In this document: piece after piece, positions 44,901 through 56,800 of the stretch
How the letters are laid out: each line of letters opens with the position of its first letter
Numbering within the stretch: the first letter of the stretch is position 1
Source: Planoprotostelium fungivorum
Lineage: Eukaryota > Evosea > Variosea > Cavosteliida > Cavosteliaceae
Reading direction: 5' to 3'
Length of the DNA stretch: 64,000 bases
Assembly: GCA_003024175.1 (NCBI GenBank)
Contig: MDYQ01000105.1
Location: 26,889 to 90,888, forward strand
Notes under the pieces: generated by a model
Told to the model about the DNA's origin: nothing
The model's input: only the letters and a program-made list of their open reading frames with translations
Databases searched by the model: none
Program-made: the position numbers and the translations under genes

Positions 44901-45609
44901 AGTTCACGTGTCATCCATATCAAGCTGAATGCAGCCTCTCACCTTCCCCGATGGTGAAGCGTAGCTGCTGACCGAGTCGGTTCTATTTCTGTCACTCTCC
45001 TCCCATTCAGAGGTGAACTTGAGCATGTTGGCCTGCTCGATCATCTCTTCCATCTCATCAGAGTCATAATCAGGAACTGACATCTGCCTGTTGGATGTCA
45101 TCACATAGTTCTCGTACGTACCGTACGCACAGATCGTGGATGGCGGAGTCTGATTGGACGATGTCTTCTACTTGTTCCCGTCTCTTCCTGTCACTGTCTT
45201 CTTCCTCTTGTTTCTCTTCTCTTCCTTTGGATGCAAGATTCTCCTCTGTTTCTGTGATTTTTGTGACTTCTCTCGCTCCTTGTGTTTTCTTTTCGATGGA
45301 ACTCCCTCTCTGTTCATCACCGCGATCGCAATGTGTCATCACAGCGTCCGTGTCGTCTTGAGCTGTCTCCTCTTCTATCTCTTCTGTCTTCTTTTCTTCC
45401 ATTTCTTCATCATCTAATTCAGTGATGGTCACAGAGATGTACTCCTCCGACGTCTCATCATCATTTACGGCTTCTTCTTTCGGTTGATATTCTTCCTTCT
45501 TCACATCTCTTGATGCCCTCTTCTTAAGCTCGTAACTGTTTCTCACATCCATGCTGCGACTTCGGCGTCGCGATCCGATCATGTTGGCCGACAGATTGTT
45601 TCTAGACAT
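41905..45609 (-). CDS. Rho guanine-nucleotide exchange factor (DH-PH)
   Basis: Activates Rho/Rac GTPases and so controls actin. Start MSRNNLSANMIGSRRRSRSM; the first 150 residues are strongly acidic and charged (EEMEEKKTEEIEEETAQDD). After exons with PDYDSDEMEEMIEQANMLKF and others, the DH domain begins near 44050 with IRTLDEAAKQLRRLRYAAIV, NELISTEKDYLSDLDILRN (conserved region 1), MNEIFGNILTIQQIN, YTFLRYSAFLKMYLEYCANQ, and PVQRICKYPLLLRELIE (conserved region 3, about 43370-43320). The PH domain follows (about 43020-42560): GRIVEGKLRERYLFLYNDIL, IFTKVSRLIKVSYVYRGHIK, ETKYEWMKALQESV. A helical tail reads VAIFLAAVQKQAPQEFINEF. The last exon to 41905 is tentative. Many exons; boundaries approximate. 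Confidence 0.85.
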
Positions 45610-45692
45610 TGATTTCCGTCTAGGCTATAGGAGTGTGAGTCGACGGACTTGATGATGTGATGATGTGAGACGATCGATCGTGATGGGTGATA

Positions 45693-46515
45693 TCAATCAT
45701 GGACCTTGTGCTGGATGAATCGAAGTTCCTCCACTCGATGGGATTTGATTTTAACTTGAGTGTTGATCTGATTAGACGTATCGTGGCTCGTTCTGACCCA
45801 GTCCATTTTGGGTGTGTTCTGATCGAGATCAGCTGGATGAGATGGAATGACCTTCACCTTCCACGATGGTTCGAGTTCGTCTAAAATCAATCCTTCACTT
45901 CTCTGTTGTCGTTCTACGACATTCATCTTCATCATTTTCCTCTCTATGACTACGTCCAACACTCGATGCATTCGAGCTTTCAGCTGCGGAAATGACTCTT
46001 CGGGTTCTGAGATCGAACTGGATCGAAACATGCCAATCAGATCATTGCGTTGAATGTCAGTCTTGGAAACTTTCCTCTTGGCCCACGGCCGATTCAGTGT
46101 TACAAACTGATTGACTGCGACGCAAATGAGTATGATGTTTACCTCACGAACCGACTCACCATTTCGCCTCCGAGCGGAAACTTGATATGTGGCATCATTT
46201 TGAAAGATAGAATCAACGGTAACGCTCGATAAGGATAGAATAGGGTCTCCCTCGCCAGCTAGTGGTGTTCCTCTGGTGATTCGTCACGAAAATGATATGT
46301 CAGATGTCACTATCATCACCCCTCGCTGAGGAATAGAACATCTTGTGCAGTCCACGGTGTCTTTGAAGTCTTCTCTAGAATGGAAGCCAAAACCTATGTC
46401 CAATCATCTAAATGATTCAATCTTTCCGCATTACCTGTCTGAGTTGAAAGAGAGAAGAATCGGCCTCCACGTGAATGGTGATTGATTGACCTTCGTGTCG
46501 AAAGAAGATCTTCAT
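45693..46515 (-). CDS. Unrecognised protein with ubiquitin-like N-terminus
   Basis: Start MKIFFRHEGQSITIHVEADS (46515) followed by SLFQLRQ and, after a short intron, VLASILEKTSKTPWTAQDVL; this looks like a ubiquitin-like beta-grasp fold. After two or three short exons the last one (46031-45693) reads SEPEESFPQLKARMHRVLDV, EGLILDELEPSWKVKVIPSH, DLDQNTPKMDWVRTSHDTSN and IKSHRVEELRFIQHKVHD. I do not recognise this C-terminal part. Exons between 46400 and 46040 are uncertain. The gene is separated from RhoGEF by about 80 bp. Confidence 0.5.
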
Positions 46516-46777
46516 CGCATCGGAGTCGTTAAACAAGTTGTGAGAGGGACTTCTGTCAGAGACGTCAAATTCCTTAGCTTCAATATATAAACCACTACAA
46601 CGATTTATTTCAGCAGTAATTGAAGGATATCCACAGGCAGAACAGACGTGAGCTCTATACTTAATTCTGTCTTTAGTTGGAATATGGAGTTTCTATTCTT
46701 GTTCTCAGTTTATTCTGAATGCGATCACAGATCATCTTCTACGAAGGTCAATTAAGCGCGAGAGCGAACGGAGATAG

Positions 46778-48262
46778 ATGGTGAACGGAATTCTCACCAC
46801 TTATGATGTCACGAAGATCATCTTAGACGCGGTGATGAACCAAGGTGTCGAACACTGGACCTGGAAGCGGATCGATGTGGACGAGAGTCCTGCATCTCAT
46901 AACACAAGGAGGAAACATTTTGCCATCCTTCGCCTCACCTGCAAGCTATGGAAAGACATCGGTGAGACGCAGCATCACACTTTCCCTGACCTTTTCAGTG
47001 GACAGCTTCACTCACTGGCTGACCAACTATGATCTATTTCGATCAGTCAGAAGACGCAAGACAGAATCCTTTTGCTTCCTCTTCGCTCGTTCAGAGCTGG
47101 ATCCATCCGTAGACGAGAATAGAATCCTCTTGAATGCAGCGTATCATGGCCAGACCGAGATCGTCAGGCTGCTCCTGACTGATCCTCGTGTCGATCCGTC
47201 AGAACCGAGACGAGGCCCGCCCATCTTTGAGGCAGTCGGGGGGGGTGTATCGAGGTCGTACAGCTACTGTTATCTGATCCTCGTGTCGATCCAACCGTTG
47301 GTGCTTTCACATGTGCAGCTGCCAGCGGCCACGTAGATGTCGTACGGCTGCTCTCATCCGATCCTCGTGTGGATCCATCGGCAAGAGGTAACGGAGCCAT
47401 CCGAGAAGCAGCCAGCGAAGGTCAGACCGAGGTGGTGCGGCCACTCTTGGCCGATCCTCGTGTCGATCCATCAGACATAGACAACGACACTCTGAGTGAG
47501 GTCATCTGGAAAGGACACACCGAGGTGGTACACTCTTGGAAAATGGTCGAGTGGACCCATCGAACGACAAGTGCAAGTGCCTGGATGTTGCATCATCTGC
47601 AGGAAACATAGAGATCGTCAGACTGCTGTTGGCTCATCCAAAGGCCGATCCATCAAAAAGAACAACAAGGCAATCAGTCGTCGGAGACGATGCAGGCCCC
47701 GATCAGGCATGCATCGTCTTTCGGACATTTCATCACAGTAGAATTGCTGTTGGCTGATCCACGAGTGGATCCATCAGCATGTGACAACGAAGCCATCAGA
47801 CAAGCAGCATTTGCGGGACACAAACGCACAGTGGAGCTCTTGTTGGCTGATGAAAGAGTGGATCCATCTGCCAAAAACAACGAGGCCATCAGACTGGCAG
47901 CATATCTAGGACAAGATGGAGCGGTACAACTCTTGCTAGCTGATCAACGAGTGGATCCATCCGCAGAAGACAATGAAGCCATCATACGGGCAGCAGATCA
48001 AGGACGTGGTGCCGTAGTACAACTCTTGTTAGCTGACAATCGAGTGGACCCATCAGCCCGGGACGACGAAGCCATCAGAAAGGCAGCAGCGAGAGGTGGT
48101 ATTGAAGTCGTTGAGTTTCTGTTGTCCCATCCTCTCGTCGATGCATCGGCACGAGACAACGAGGCCATGAGATCTGCAGTAGAGAAAGGACATACCAGGG
48201 TGGTACAGCTGCTATCAGATCACGAGCAGAAGCAGTCGGCCAAACAGGACACAGCCAGATGA
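46778..48262 (+). pseudogene. Ankyrin family copy I, full length but with several frameshifts
   Basis: Exon 1 46778-46961 (184 nt) is intact: MVNGILTTYDVTKIILDAVM to TCKLWKDI. After a 38-nt intron exon 2 starts VDSFTHWLTNYDLFRSVRRR. The frame breaks at a run of eight G (about 47240), again near 47530 (EVVH then LLENGRVDPSNDK in another frame), and once or twice near 47655-47720. From 47690 to the stop at 48262 the frame is open through six perfect units and the tail LLSDHEQKQSAKQDTAR. The homopolymer break could be a sequencing error; the others make it a pseudogene. Confidence 0.8.
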
Positions 48263-48372
48263 GAAGAGAGATATAAAAGATTAACGCCTATTCAGCTGAT
48301 TGATGAACGTCGTTATGTAATACTCACGCGTGATGATTATTCGTTGCAACAAAATATTCCCCAAATCAAGAA

Positions 48373-48642
48373 GTGCAGTCTGTGTCCCAGATTGGCCATG
48401 TATTACGTCAAGGACATGATCGTGTAGTGGAACTCCTGATGGCTGACATTCGAGTAGATCTATCGGTACCTGGGCAGCAGACAGAGGTCATATTGAAGTC
48501 GTACAGCTTCTGTTGTCTCATCCTCTCGTCGATGGTTCGGTATGTGACAACGAGGCGATGAGACACGCATCAGAAGAGGGACACACAGGATGGTGCAGCT
48601 TTTCTCAGAAGAGATCAGCCGAACAAAGTACAGCCAGATGAG
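48373..48642 (+). pseudogene. Ankyrin-family tail fragment J
   Basis: A partial copy of the end of copy I: QGHDRVVELLMADIRVDLSV, a frameshift, GHIEVVQLLLSHPLVDGSVC, another break, then the tail SAEQSTAR. The sequence after the stop also matches that after copy I (GAGAAAAGAGATAAAAGATC). It looks like a tandem duplication of the 3' end of copy I that has since decayed. Confidence 0.7.
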
Positions 48643-49203
48643 AAAAGAGATAAAAGATCGGACCCATTTTATTAGCGAATCAGCTGTGTGACGCCCATTA
48701 TCGCGCGAATATATTTCACCAGATGAACTATTCATCTGAAATGCACTCTTCGTGGACATACCGAGGTGGTCCAGACACTCTTAGACGATCACCGATTGCC
48801 ATCATCATCTACTATCAAGCACAGTCGTACAGTCGATTTCGCCACCCCTGCAGTCGATCCCATCTATCGCATCACCTGTAGAGTCAATTCCACCCGTAGA
48901 GTCAATTCCACCCGTAGAGTCAATCCCACCACTCGTGCAGTTGATTCCACCCGCGCAGTCTACCCGTACTGTCGATTGCACCACTGGTGCAGTTGATTCC
49001 ACCCGTGCAGTCGATCCTACCACCTGTACAGTTCATCCACTCGTGCAGTTGATCCACCAAGTGGAGACTTCGTGAATAATACCAATTATACGTTGGCTTG
49101 TTGGCAATCAAAAGATAAAGAGAGGACAGAATTGTACAACAAATCAGTTTATGTCTCTCTTGTCTGCAATTGATTCCTATTGGCTTACTTGTGCTTGGTA
49201 AAT
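48643..49203. repeat. 18-bp minisatellite and 3' flank of copy K
   Basis: From about 48885 to 49050 an 18-bp unit (AGAGTCAATTCCACCCGT and variants with GTGCAGTTGATTCCACC) is repeated about nine times, first perfectly and then with drift. The plus-strand frame would read (R)VNSTR units but has no gene context. 49125-49175 holds the inverted 3' element of copy K (CAAATCAGTTTATGTCTCTC). No gene seen in 48643-48884. Confidence 0.7.
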
Positions 49204-51418
49204 CTACTTTGTCTTGGTCAACTGACCCTCTTGATAGGATCCTGGTCGCATACGATGTGGATCCACACGAGGATCAGCCAAAAGTAGCCGTACCATTTCA
49301 TGATGTCCATATGCAGCTGCCTTCCTCAAGACATAGTTATCTTCTGTTGTCGGATCCACACGAGAATCAGCCAAAAGTAGCCGTATCACTTCATGATGTC
49401 CCTTTGATGCTGCCATTCTCAAGGCTTCGTTGTCTTCTGTTGATGGATCCACACGAGGATCAGCCAAAAGTAGCCGTACCATTTCATGATGTCCATATGC
49501 AGCTGCCTTCCTCAAGACATAGTTATCTTCTGTTGTCGGATCCACACGAGAATCAGCCAAAAGCAGCCGTACCACTTCATGATGTCCATGATATGCTGTG
49601 CACATGAAGGCATAATTACCTCTTACTGATGGATCCACACGAGAATCAGCCAAAAGTAGCCGTACCACTTCATGATGTCCCTTTGATGCTGCCCATGTAA
49701 TGGCCACGTTGTCTACTGTTGATGGATCCACACGAGGATCAGCCAAAAGTATCCGTACCACTTCATGATGTCCCTTTAATGCTGCCTGTCTGATAGCCTC
49801 GTTGTCTTCTGTTGATGGATCCACACGAGGATCAGCCAAAAGTAGCCGCACCACTTCATGATGTCCATCAAATGCTGCCTGTCTGAAGGCCTCGTTGTTT
49901 CTTGCTGATGGATCCACACGTAGATCAGCCAAAAGTAGCTGTACCACTTCATAATGTCCCTTTGCAGCTGCCTCTCTTAAGGCCATGTTATCTCTTGCTG
50001 ATGGATCCGCACGAGAATCAGCCAAAAGTAGCCGCACCACTTCATGATGTCCCTCTGATGCTGCCTTTCTGATGGCCTCATTGTCTCTTGCTGACGGGTC
50101 CACTTGTAGATTGGACATCAGTGTCCTCACCCATTCAATGAAGCCCATGTATGAAGCATAACGGATAGTGGCGTTGTCTACAACTGATGGATCTGCAAGT
50201 GGATGTGACAGAAAGAGCCGCTCAAGATCTCCATGGTCCTCTCCCAACGTCTCAAATGCTTGTTCATAAAGGGAATCCCCCCAAGCTACTTTCATCTCGT
50301 GATGCCAGAGCAGATGAATGACTTCTGTGTGTCTGCGTTTCTCTGCTTCTCTGATGGCTTCATAATTCCGTGCAAAAGGATCCACCAGCGGATGAGACAG
50401 TAGGAGTTCTACAACTTTAGAGTGACCATCGCCAGCAGCCCCTATGATGGCTTCGTTGTTGTCTGCCGATGGATCCACTCGCGGATCGCTCAAGAGCAAC
50501 TGCACTACCTTCGTCCTTCCCACCCATGATGCACTCTTGATGGCCTCCTGATGGTATGCTGATGGATCCACACGAGCATCTTCCAAGAGTAGCTTGACTG
50601 CTTGATCTGCTCCCCTCTGTGACGCCCGAATGATGGCCTCGTTATCGTCTACTGATGGATCCACACGAGGGTCGGTCAACAGCAGCTGCACTGTCATGGC
50701 ATGTGATGCCCTCTTGATAGCCTCCTGGTCGCATACGGATGGATCCACACGAGGATCAGCCAAAAGTAGCTCTACCACTTCATGATGTCCCTTTGATGCT
50801 GCATACCTGATAGCCTCGTTGTCTTCTGTTGATGGATCCACACGTGGGTCATCCAAAAGCAGCTCTACCACTTCATGATGTCCCTCTGATGCTGCCCGTC
50901 TGAAAGCCTCGTTGTTCTCTGCTGATGGATCCACACGAGGATCAGCCAAAAGCAGCTCTATCTCTTCATCATATCCCTTCGATGCTGTCTCCCTGAAGGC
51001 CTTGTTGTCCCTTGCTGATGGATCCACACGAGGATCGCGCAAGAGCAGCCGTACAATCTCCATTGTACTATCTCGAAGAGCCGTTCGAATTGGCTTATTG
51101 TCTCGTACAGATGGATCTAGCTCTCTGCGAGTCAAGAGGAAGCGAACAGAGTCTATCTTGCAGCCAGTGATAGCCAGAAGCAGATCATCTTCGGTCAGCC
51201 AGTCAGTGAAGCCGTCCACTGACGTCGTCAGAAGAGAGAACAGTTTGTGACATCTTCTCACCGACGTCTTTCCACAGCTTGCACGTGCTGCGAAGGAGAG
51301 CAAACTGTTTCCTTCTGTTTTGTGACTCAGGGTAGGAGAGTTCCGATTCGACGTCTCTGTTGAGCACATCGTGTAAGATGACTCGTGTGATATCGTGACT
51401 GGTGATTATCCCATTCAT
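49204..51418 (-). CDS. Ankyrin family copy K, the longest intact member
   Basis: Exon 1 51418-51262 is 157 nt, nine codons shorter than usual (MNGIITSHDITRVILHDVLN..TCKLWKDV). The intron is 51261-51219 (43 nt). Exon 2 (VDGFTDWLTEDDLLLAITGC) is open to 49204, giving about 723 residues and 20 repeat units. The central non-repeat module is present (HHEMKVAWGDSLYEQAFETL, about 50310-50240). Near the C-terminus a two-unit block of 186 bp is duplicated almost exactly (49255-49370 equals 49441-49556). The last residues (HRMRPGSYQEGQLTKTK) are unlike copy D. The 5' flank is shared with C and, inverted, with D. A cytosolic protein-protein scaffold is likely; partner unknown. Confidence 0.85.
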
Positions 51419-51946
51419 CGTCACTTGTCTTCTCTGCCGATTAGAAAGAAGAGATGAGCTGCGTGTGCAGAAGGCAAGAATGTGTTGTGTGAGGATTTGT
51501 GGTGTGGCAGTGATCCAGAAGAAAAAGCGCGGAGCCATTCAGAAGAAAAAGCGCGGAGTCATTCAGAAAAAAATACGAAGAGAAAGGAAAGGAAAAACGA
51601 TGCGTTGAAAGACGTGATCTTCAGCAGAGAGTGCTTGTCAACTGGCCACCATCGTCGCCGGGGCATCCATAGTGAAGGATCAGATATATATAATGACAAG
51701 TGAGAAGCATCTGCAATCTGGAGGCTACATCAGCCTGCTCATTTTGATGAAGCGCTTGTGCTCTCAACGCGTGTCTTGCCTGATCTCCTTTGCCAACCGA
51801 TCGCCATCAGAAAGAGACAAAAGATTGATCGCAGGTCCGCTGTATTCACAGAGATTATACAAAGTTGGCGATTAGATGAACTCTCAATTCCTCCAGTTTC
51901 GCATCATCACATGTATAGACAGCCTTTCCTCCTTGTCAACTTGGCT
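51419..51946. other. 5' flank of copy K with short tandem repeat
   Basis: 51425-51510 matches the 5' flank of copy C (CCGATTAGAAAGAAGAGATG). At 51515-51580 a 27-bp unit (AAGCGCGGAGCCATTCAGAA) is repeated two and a half times; the reverse complement stands at 24966-25015 ahead of copy D. Beyond 51600 nothing is recognised before the uroporphyrinogen decarboxylase gene ends at 51947. Confidence 0.6.
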
Positions 51947-53473
51947 TTATTGCCTCTTCGCTGCAGACAGCTCGTGAACTGCCTCGATGTAAGCCGCCAC
52001 GTGTTCTGGATTGTGCTCTGGATGCAGTCCGTGTCCTAAATTGGCCACGTGAAGCCCCAAACCAAATTCGTCCAAGATTCTCTCCACCTTGTCAGCGTTA
52101 GACATCATCGATGCATCATCATCATCATCATCGCACCTCTCCACGGATGACGCTCTTGTCTGCATAGAGGACGGCTGGGTCCATGTTTCCCTGCAGGCAG
52201 ATGTTCTTGGGTCGAGTGAGAGCTCTCGCTTCCCTGATGTTGGCAGTCCAATCTACACCGAGGACGTTGTATTCCATCTCGCTCATCAGCTTCATCCCAT
52301 GCGATGCACCTTCATCAGTCTTTAGATGTATCGACTCTCATCGTGCGATGTGATGACGATCGAAGAGAATAAATTCGATTAAATCATTTTCTCCTTCACC
52401 TTTCGCAAATAAGATGAGAGGTGTATCAGGGTGCAGCTTCCTCAGTTGAGAGCCAATCTTTGTGAGATAAGGAATGCCAAACTTGTCCCACACATCGAGA
52501 GATAACTCACCGGCCCAACTGTCGAACACCTTTTTGTTTTAGACATCATCGCATGATGAACGTGGCAGGGAAGAAAATGAGAAGATCATCACCTGCACAG
52601 CCTGAGCTCCGGCTTGAATCTGGAGAGACAGGTACTCGATGATGATGTCGGACAGCATGTCCAACAACTTGTGAGATGCTTCGGGGTATTGGTAGAGCCA
52701 CTTTTTAGACTTTGCAAATGTCTTTGAACCTCCACCCTCGATCATGTAAGACATGAGAGTCCAAGGAGCGCCGCTGAAACCGATGAGAGGTACCTTCTCG
52801 TGACTCAATCACGTGTCTCATTTTCACGATGTCGGGCAGACGGCGAACGATTCGAGATGGAAAGACAAATGAGACGAACCTTTCCCTCTAATCGGTGACG
52901 AGTGAGCGTCAGAGCTTGGAAGACGTAAGACAATTCCTTCTTCACATCTGGTTTGACTAATCTGATTCACGTGTCAGACGATGGAATGAATGCATGATGT
53001 TCACCTAGTGTCGATCTCCTCTGGAGTTAACAATGGCGAGGGAAAAACAGGTCCTATGATGGGTCAAAGACGTGGAACAATGAGAGAGTGGTGACCTTTT
53101 CCTGGTACCATGATGACCTCTAAACCCATAGCTTGTGGCACCACGAGAATGTCACTGAAGATGATGGCTGCATCCAAAGGTAATCGTCTGATGGGTTGAA
53201 GTGTGATCTCACACGCCAATTCGGGCGTTCTGTATCTGTTAGTAGGGAGGATCGGTCAAAAATGCATCACCTGCACACTCGAAAGAATTCGTTCTCAGCT
53301 CTCAGTGCTCTAAATTCGGGCAGATAACGACCTGCTTGACGCATGATCCAGACGGGGGTATATGGAACATCTTCGCCTCTGATGGCCTTCAAGAAGACAT
53401 CATTCTGAATAGGAGGGAAATTCTCTGCAATCGTCTCTGCACCGCTGGGTGGTTTTATCGTGTTCTCTGTCAT
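51947..53473 (-). CDS. Uroporphyrinogen decarboxylase
   Basis: Fifth enzyme of haem synthesis: decarboxylates the four acetate groups of uroporphyrinogen III to coproporphyrinogen III. Start [20 protein letters not shown]. Exon 1 contains the family signature [16 protein letters not shown] (about 53355-53310). Then come [20 protein letters not shown] with [16 protein letters not shown] (about 53200-53090), [30 protein letters not shown], then the second signature [20 protein letters not shown] (about 52795-52735), [56 protein letters not shown] and [20 protein letters not shown]. About 365 residues, the usual size. At least nine exons. No transit peptide is obvious, as expected for the cytosolic enzyme. 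The stop codon lies within CAATAAAG. Confidence 0.95.
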
Positions 53474-53809
53474 TTTGAAAAGTGGATATGATCAGCGTGA
53501 CTTGATCACAGCTTTGTAGACGCGTGTCAGCTGTTCGCAGCATCCATGAACTGCTTAATATACATACTGTAGCCTCACGAGATAGACGTAGGAAGGGTTG
53601 AATTGCCACAGATTGTTGTTGCCCGTGACAACAGATGAAGAGGCATCCATCACACAGGTACGACACTCCACGAGGTAGGAGTGTGACATGAACGATCCGT
53701 GAATGTCTGTTGGTGCTCTCCAACAGCTCTCGTTCTTCTCAGAAGCCCGACCATCTTCGTTGTAGTTGACATCTGTCGTTCATCGCGATCATATGATCGT
53801 ATACGACGA
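53474..53809. other. Divergent intergenic region
   Basis: About 335 bp between the divergent starts of the uroporphyrinogen decarboxylase gene and the ABC transporter gene. No coding sequence supported. It presumably contains both promoters. Confidence 0.4.
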
Positions 53810-56800
53810 ATGGAGCTCGATCTGAGGCCACCAGAGACTCAGTCTTCTGTACCGTTGGAGGACAAGACATCTTTCGTCAGTCACGTGCGAGCGACAACGT
53901 GGAAGAATCTTAGTGTGATGGTGTGTCTTCATCTCTCAAACCCGCTGACGATCGAGAAAAGGGGCGTCAATATATACTCTTGTTCGTTCAGATCATCGTT
54001 CCTCTTGGAGTTCTCATTGGCATCGCTATGGTTCATTGGTTCAGCAGAGGCGATCCACCGTTCTCTTCTCCAAGTCAAAGTAATGGGTTGAATCACTATG
54101 GGCCCATCGATCTTGAAGGTAATCATATACGTGGACCGAATCTCTCAGATGATGTCATTCTGGGTTCCATCTCTTCGACAGTCAACCAGACGGTGAAGCA
54201 TCACCCACAAACTATCGGCTGAAGAAGATCACAGTACAGAAAGGGGCTGTTGGGTTTCACTGGCTCTTATAGAGATCTGTCACGTCCACAGATCAGCTCC
54301 TACAACGGCTCCACCCATCAATACGACGATGAGATGTATAGAAGGATTACGGGATATTGGAACCGTGGTCGCTGGAATTCGAGTGTACATATTACTGAAA
54401 GATTTGCGTTCATGTACCACGATGTGGACGTCATGCGATCGCGACTCAACGTCACTTTGCAAGTCATCGAACCAGGTGAGAGGATCCACTCTTCAGCTTA
54501 GACGTCGTAATGTGAGCGATATTGAGAGATGACAGAACAATATCGATATTACGAACTCTTTGAAAGTGATATCATGGGAGAGTTGTATGGCATACTCTTC
54601 AGCTCTATGGGTGAGTGCTGAGACATGTTCATCGCATAGACACGACTGAAGACAAGGAAGGATCAGCCAGAAAGATGAAAGCGAGCTGCAAGAGTGGAGA
54701 AGGAACGGAAGACATACTGAGAGAGTACAACAACACACAACCTCCGTTCTATGTCCATGGGACGTCCAGAAGTTGGACCCTTTACATTCCAAAGACAGGT
54801 GAGATCATGATCGATCATGAACATCATGTCATCTCGTTACCTGTTCCGTGATTCTTTGCAGGAGACAAGGACTTTAACACTCTTGTTTTCACTTGGATGA
54901 TACCCGTTGCTCTGGGTTGGAGTCTTCCCGTGTTAACCTACTTTATCGTCACGGAGAAGAAATCCAGATCGGTGGAAATGATGAAGATCGTGAGTCATAC
55001 TGTACCGTCACCATCATCTCGACATCGCCTCATGATGATCATCGCGGTCATCGATCGCTCATCGAACATTGTATCACGATGATGTCATATGATCAGATTA
55101 TAACATCTTGAATTACATATCGTACCACATGGTTTCCATCGTGACGTCTCTCTCTCTCTCTCGGTGATCGTCATCTCATCTACACAGACAGGAATGAGTA
55201 TGACGGCCTACTGGCTTTCCATGTGGGTCTTCTTCGGTCTGCTCAACATTCTCATCGCCCTGCTGCTGAGCATCATCGGTCTATCGCTGAAGATGAGCTT
55301 CTTCTTCCAAGTCAACATCACGTCGTGGAGTGTTCTGTTCATGCTGCACTCTTTCAGTCAGCCGATGCTGAGCATGTTGATGTCTACCTTCTTCAGCCGA
55401 CCTATCGTGGCCACAGTTGTCATGCACATGTTGACACCCATATTTTACGTGGCGAGTCAGGTGTTGAATTTGATAGGTGAGATCATTCATAGATGATCAC
55501 GAGCGTGCATCATGATCAACGATCATCGTCATCATGTGCCACACAATCATCACGTTGTGACTGATTATCTTCAGTTTGGGTGAATGACCCACCACCGTGG
55601 TATCTGATGCTATTTCCTCCTTACGCTCTCAATCGTGGCGTATGGGTCATCGGTGCATCTCTCTTTCAGTCTGCTCAGCCTCTTTCTTTCTCAGACATCT
55701 TTCACGGTGAACTCATACGAGTGAGTCATATGCCTCGTTTGAAATGAAGAGAGTGACCGGATGTAGATCTACGGCTGCCTCGTGGCGAGTGCAGTGTTTC
55801 TGTTTCTGTGTACCATCTATCTGGAAAACGTACTGCCGAAAGAGTACGGAGTGAGAGAGCCTTTACACTTTCCATATCTGCACTTTCGCGACATGCTGAG
55901 GAAGAGAAGAGGAAAAGAACTGAATGATAGGACAAGCTTACTATTCAACACGCCCAATAACCAGGAACTGATCGACATCCGAGGAATACAGGTGAGATTC
56001 CATCGCTCATCGCAAGCCCGTAGACCTGAACGTGTCTTGTTGTAGAAGGAGTATCCAGGGAAAAAGGCACTGAGCGGTCTGTCTCTACAGATCCGTGACG
56101 GAGAATGTGTGGGACTGCTGGGTCCTAACGGAGCGGGCAAGAGCACACTGGCTCACATCTTGTGCGGCATCATACCACCGTCAGGAGGCGATGCATACAT
56201 CGCGGGCAAGAACATCACGTACGAGATGTTTTCTGTCAGAAAAGCATTGGGGTGATACCGATCGCAGTTTGATGTAAAATATTGACGTTCAGAACAGATT
56301 CTGTCCACAGCACGAGATCGTGTGGGATGATCTGACGGCGAGGGAACACGTTCTGTTTTACATGAGGATCAAGGGTGTGTCACACTTGTACGAAGACGAA
56401 GAGACGGTGAGTGATGATAATGACGACGATGAAGAGTGATGGTGGGACAGGACAGAGTGTTGAGCTGCGTGGGCTTGCTGGATGAGAAGGACAAGATGGC
56501 CAAAGATATGTCGACGGGAATGAAGAGAAGGCTGTCGATAGGCATATCGATCATTGGCAACCCAAAGTGTCTCATCTTGTGAGCCATTCACATGATGAGA
56601 TCGCGATCATGATCACGATCACGATCGTGATGAACTGTGATGCAGTTTTAGCTGACAGATGACAGAGACGAGCCAACGAACGGATTAGACCCTGAGACAC
56701 GCAGAGCGATCTGGGAGCTGATACAGAGTCAGAAGCCAGACAAGGCTGTGATCATCACAACACACAACATGGAAGAAGCGGACACGCTGTGCACAAAGAT

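Noticed and set aside
48885-49050. Tandem 18-bp repeat as a CRISPR array or coding (VNSTR)n protein
   Set aside because: Units are directly adjacent with no spacers, and the frame has no gene context; a minisatellite explains it.
49204-51218. Regular 93-bp spaced repeats that look like an array
   Set aside because: The period is coding: each unit translates into a 31-residue ankyrin-type repeat in one open frame. There are no unrelated spacers as in CRISPR.
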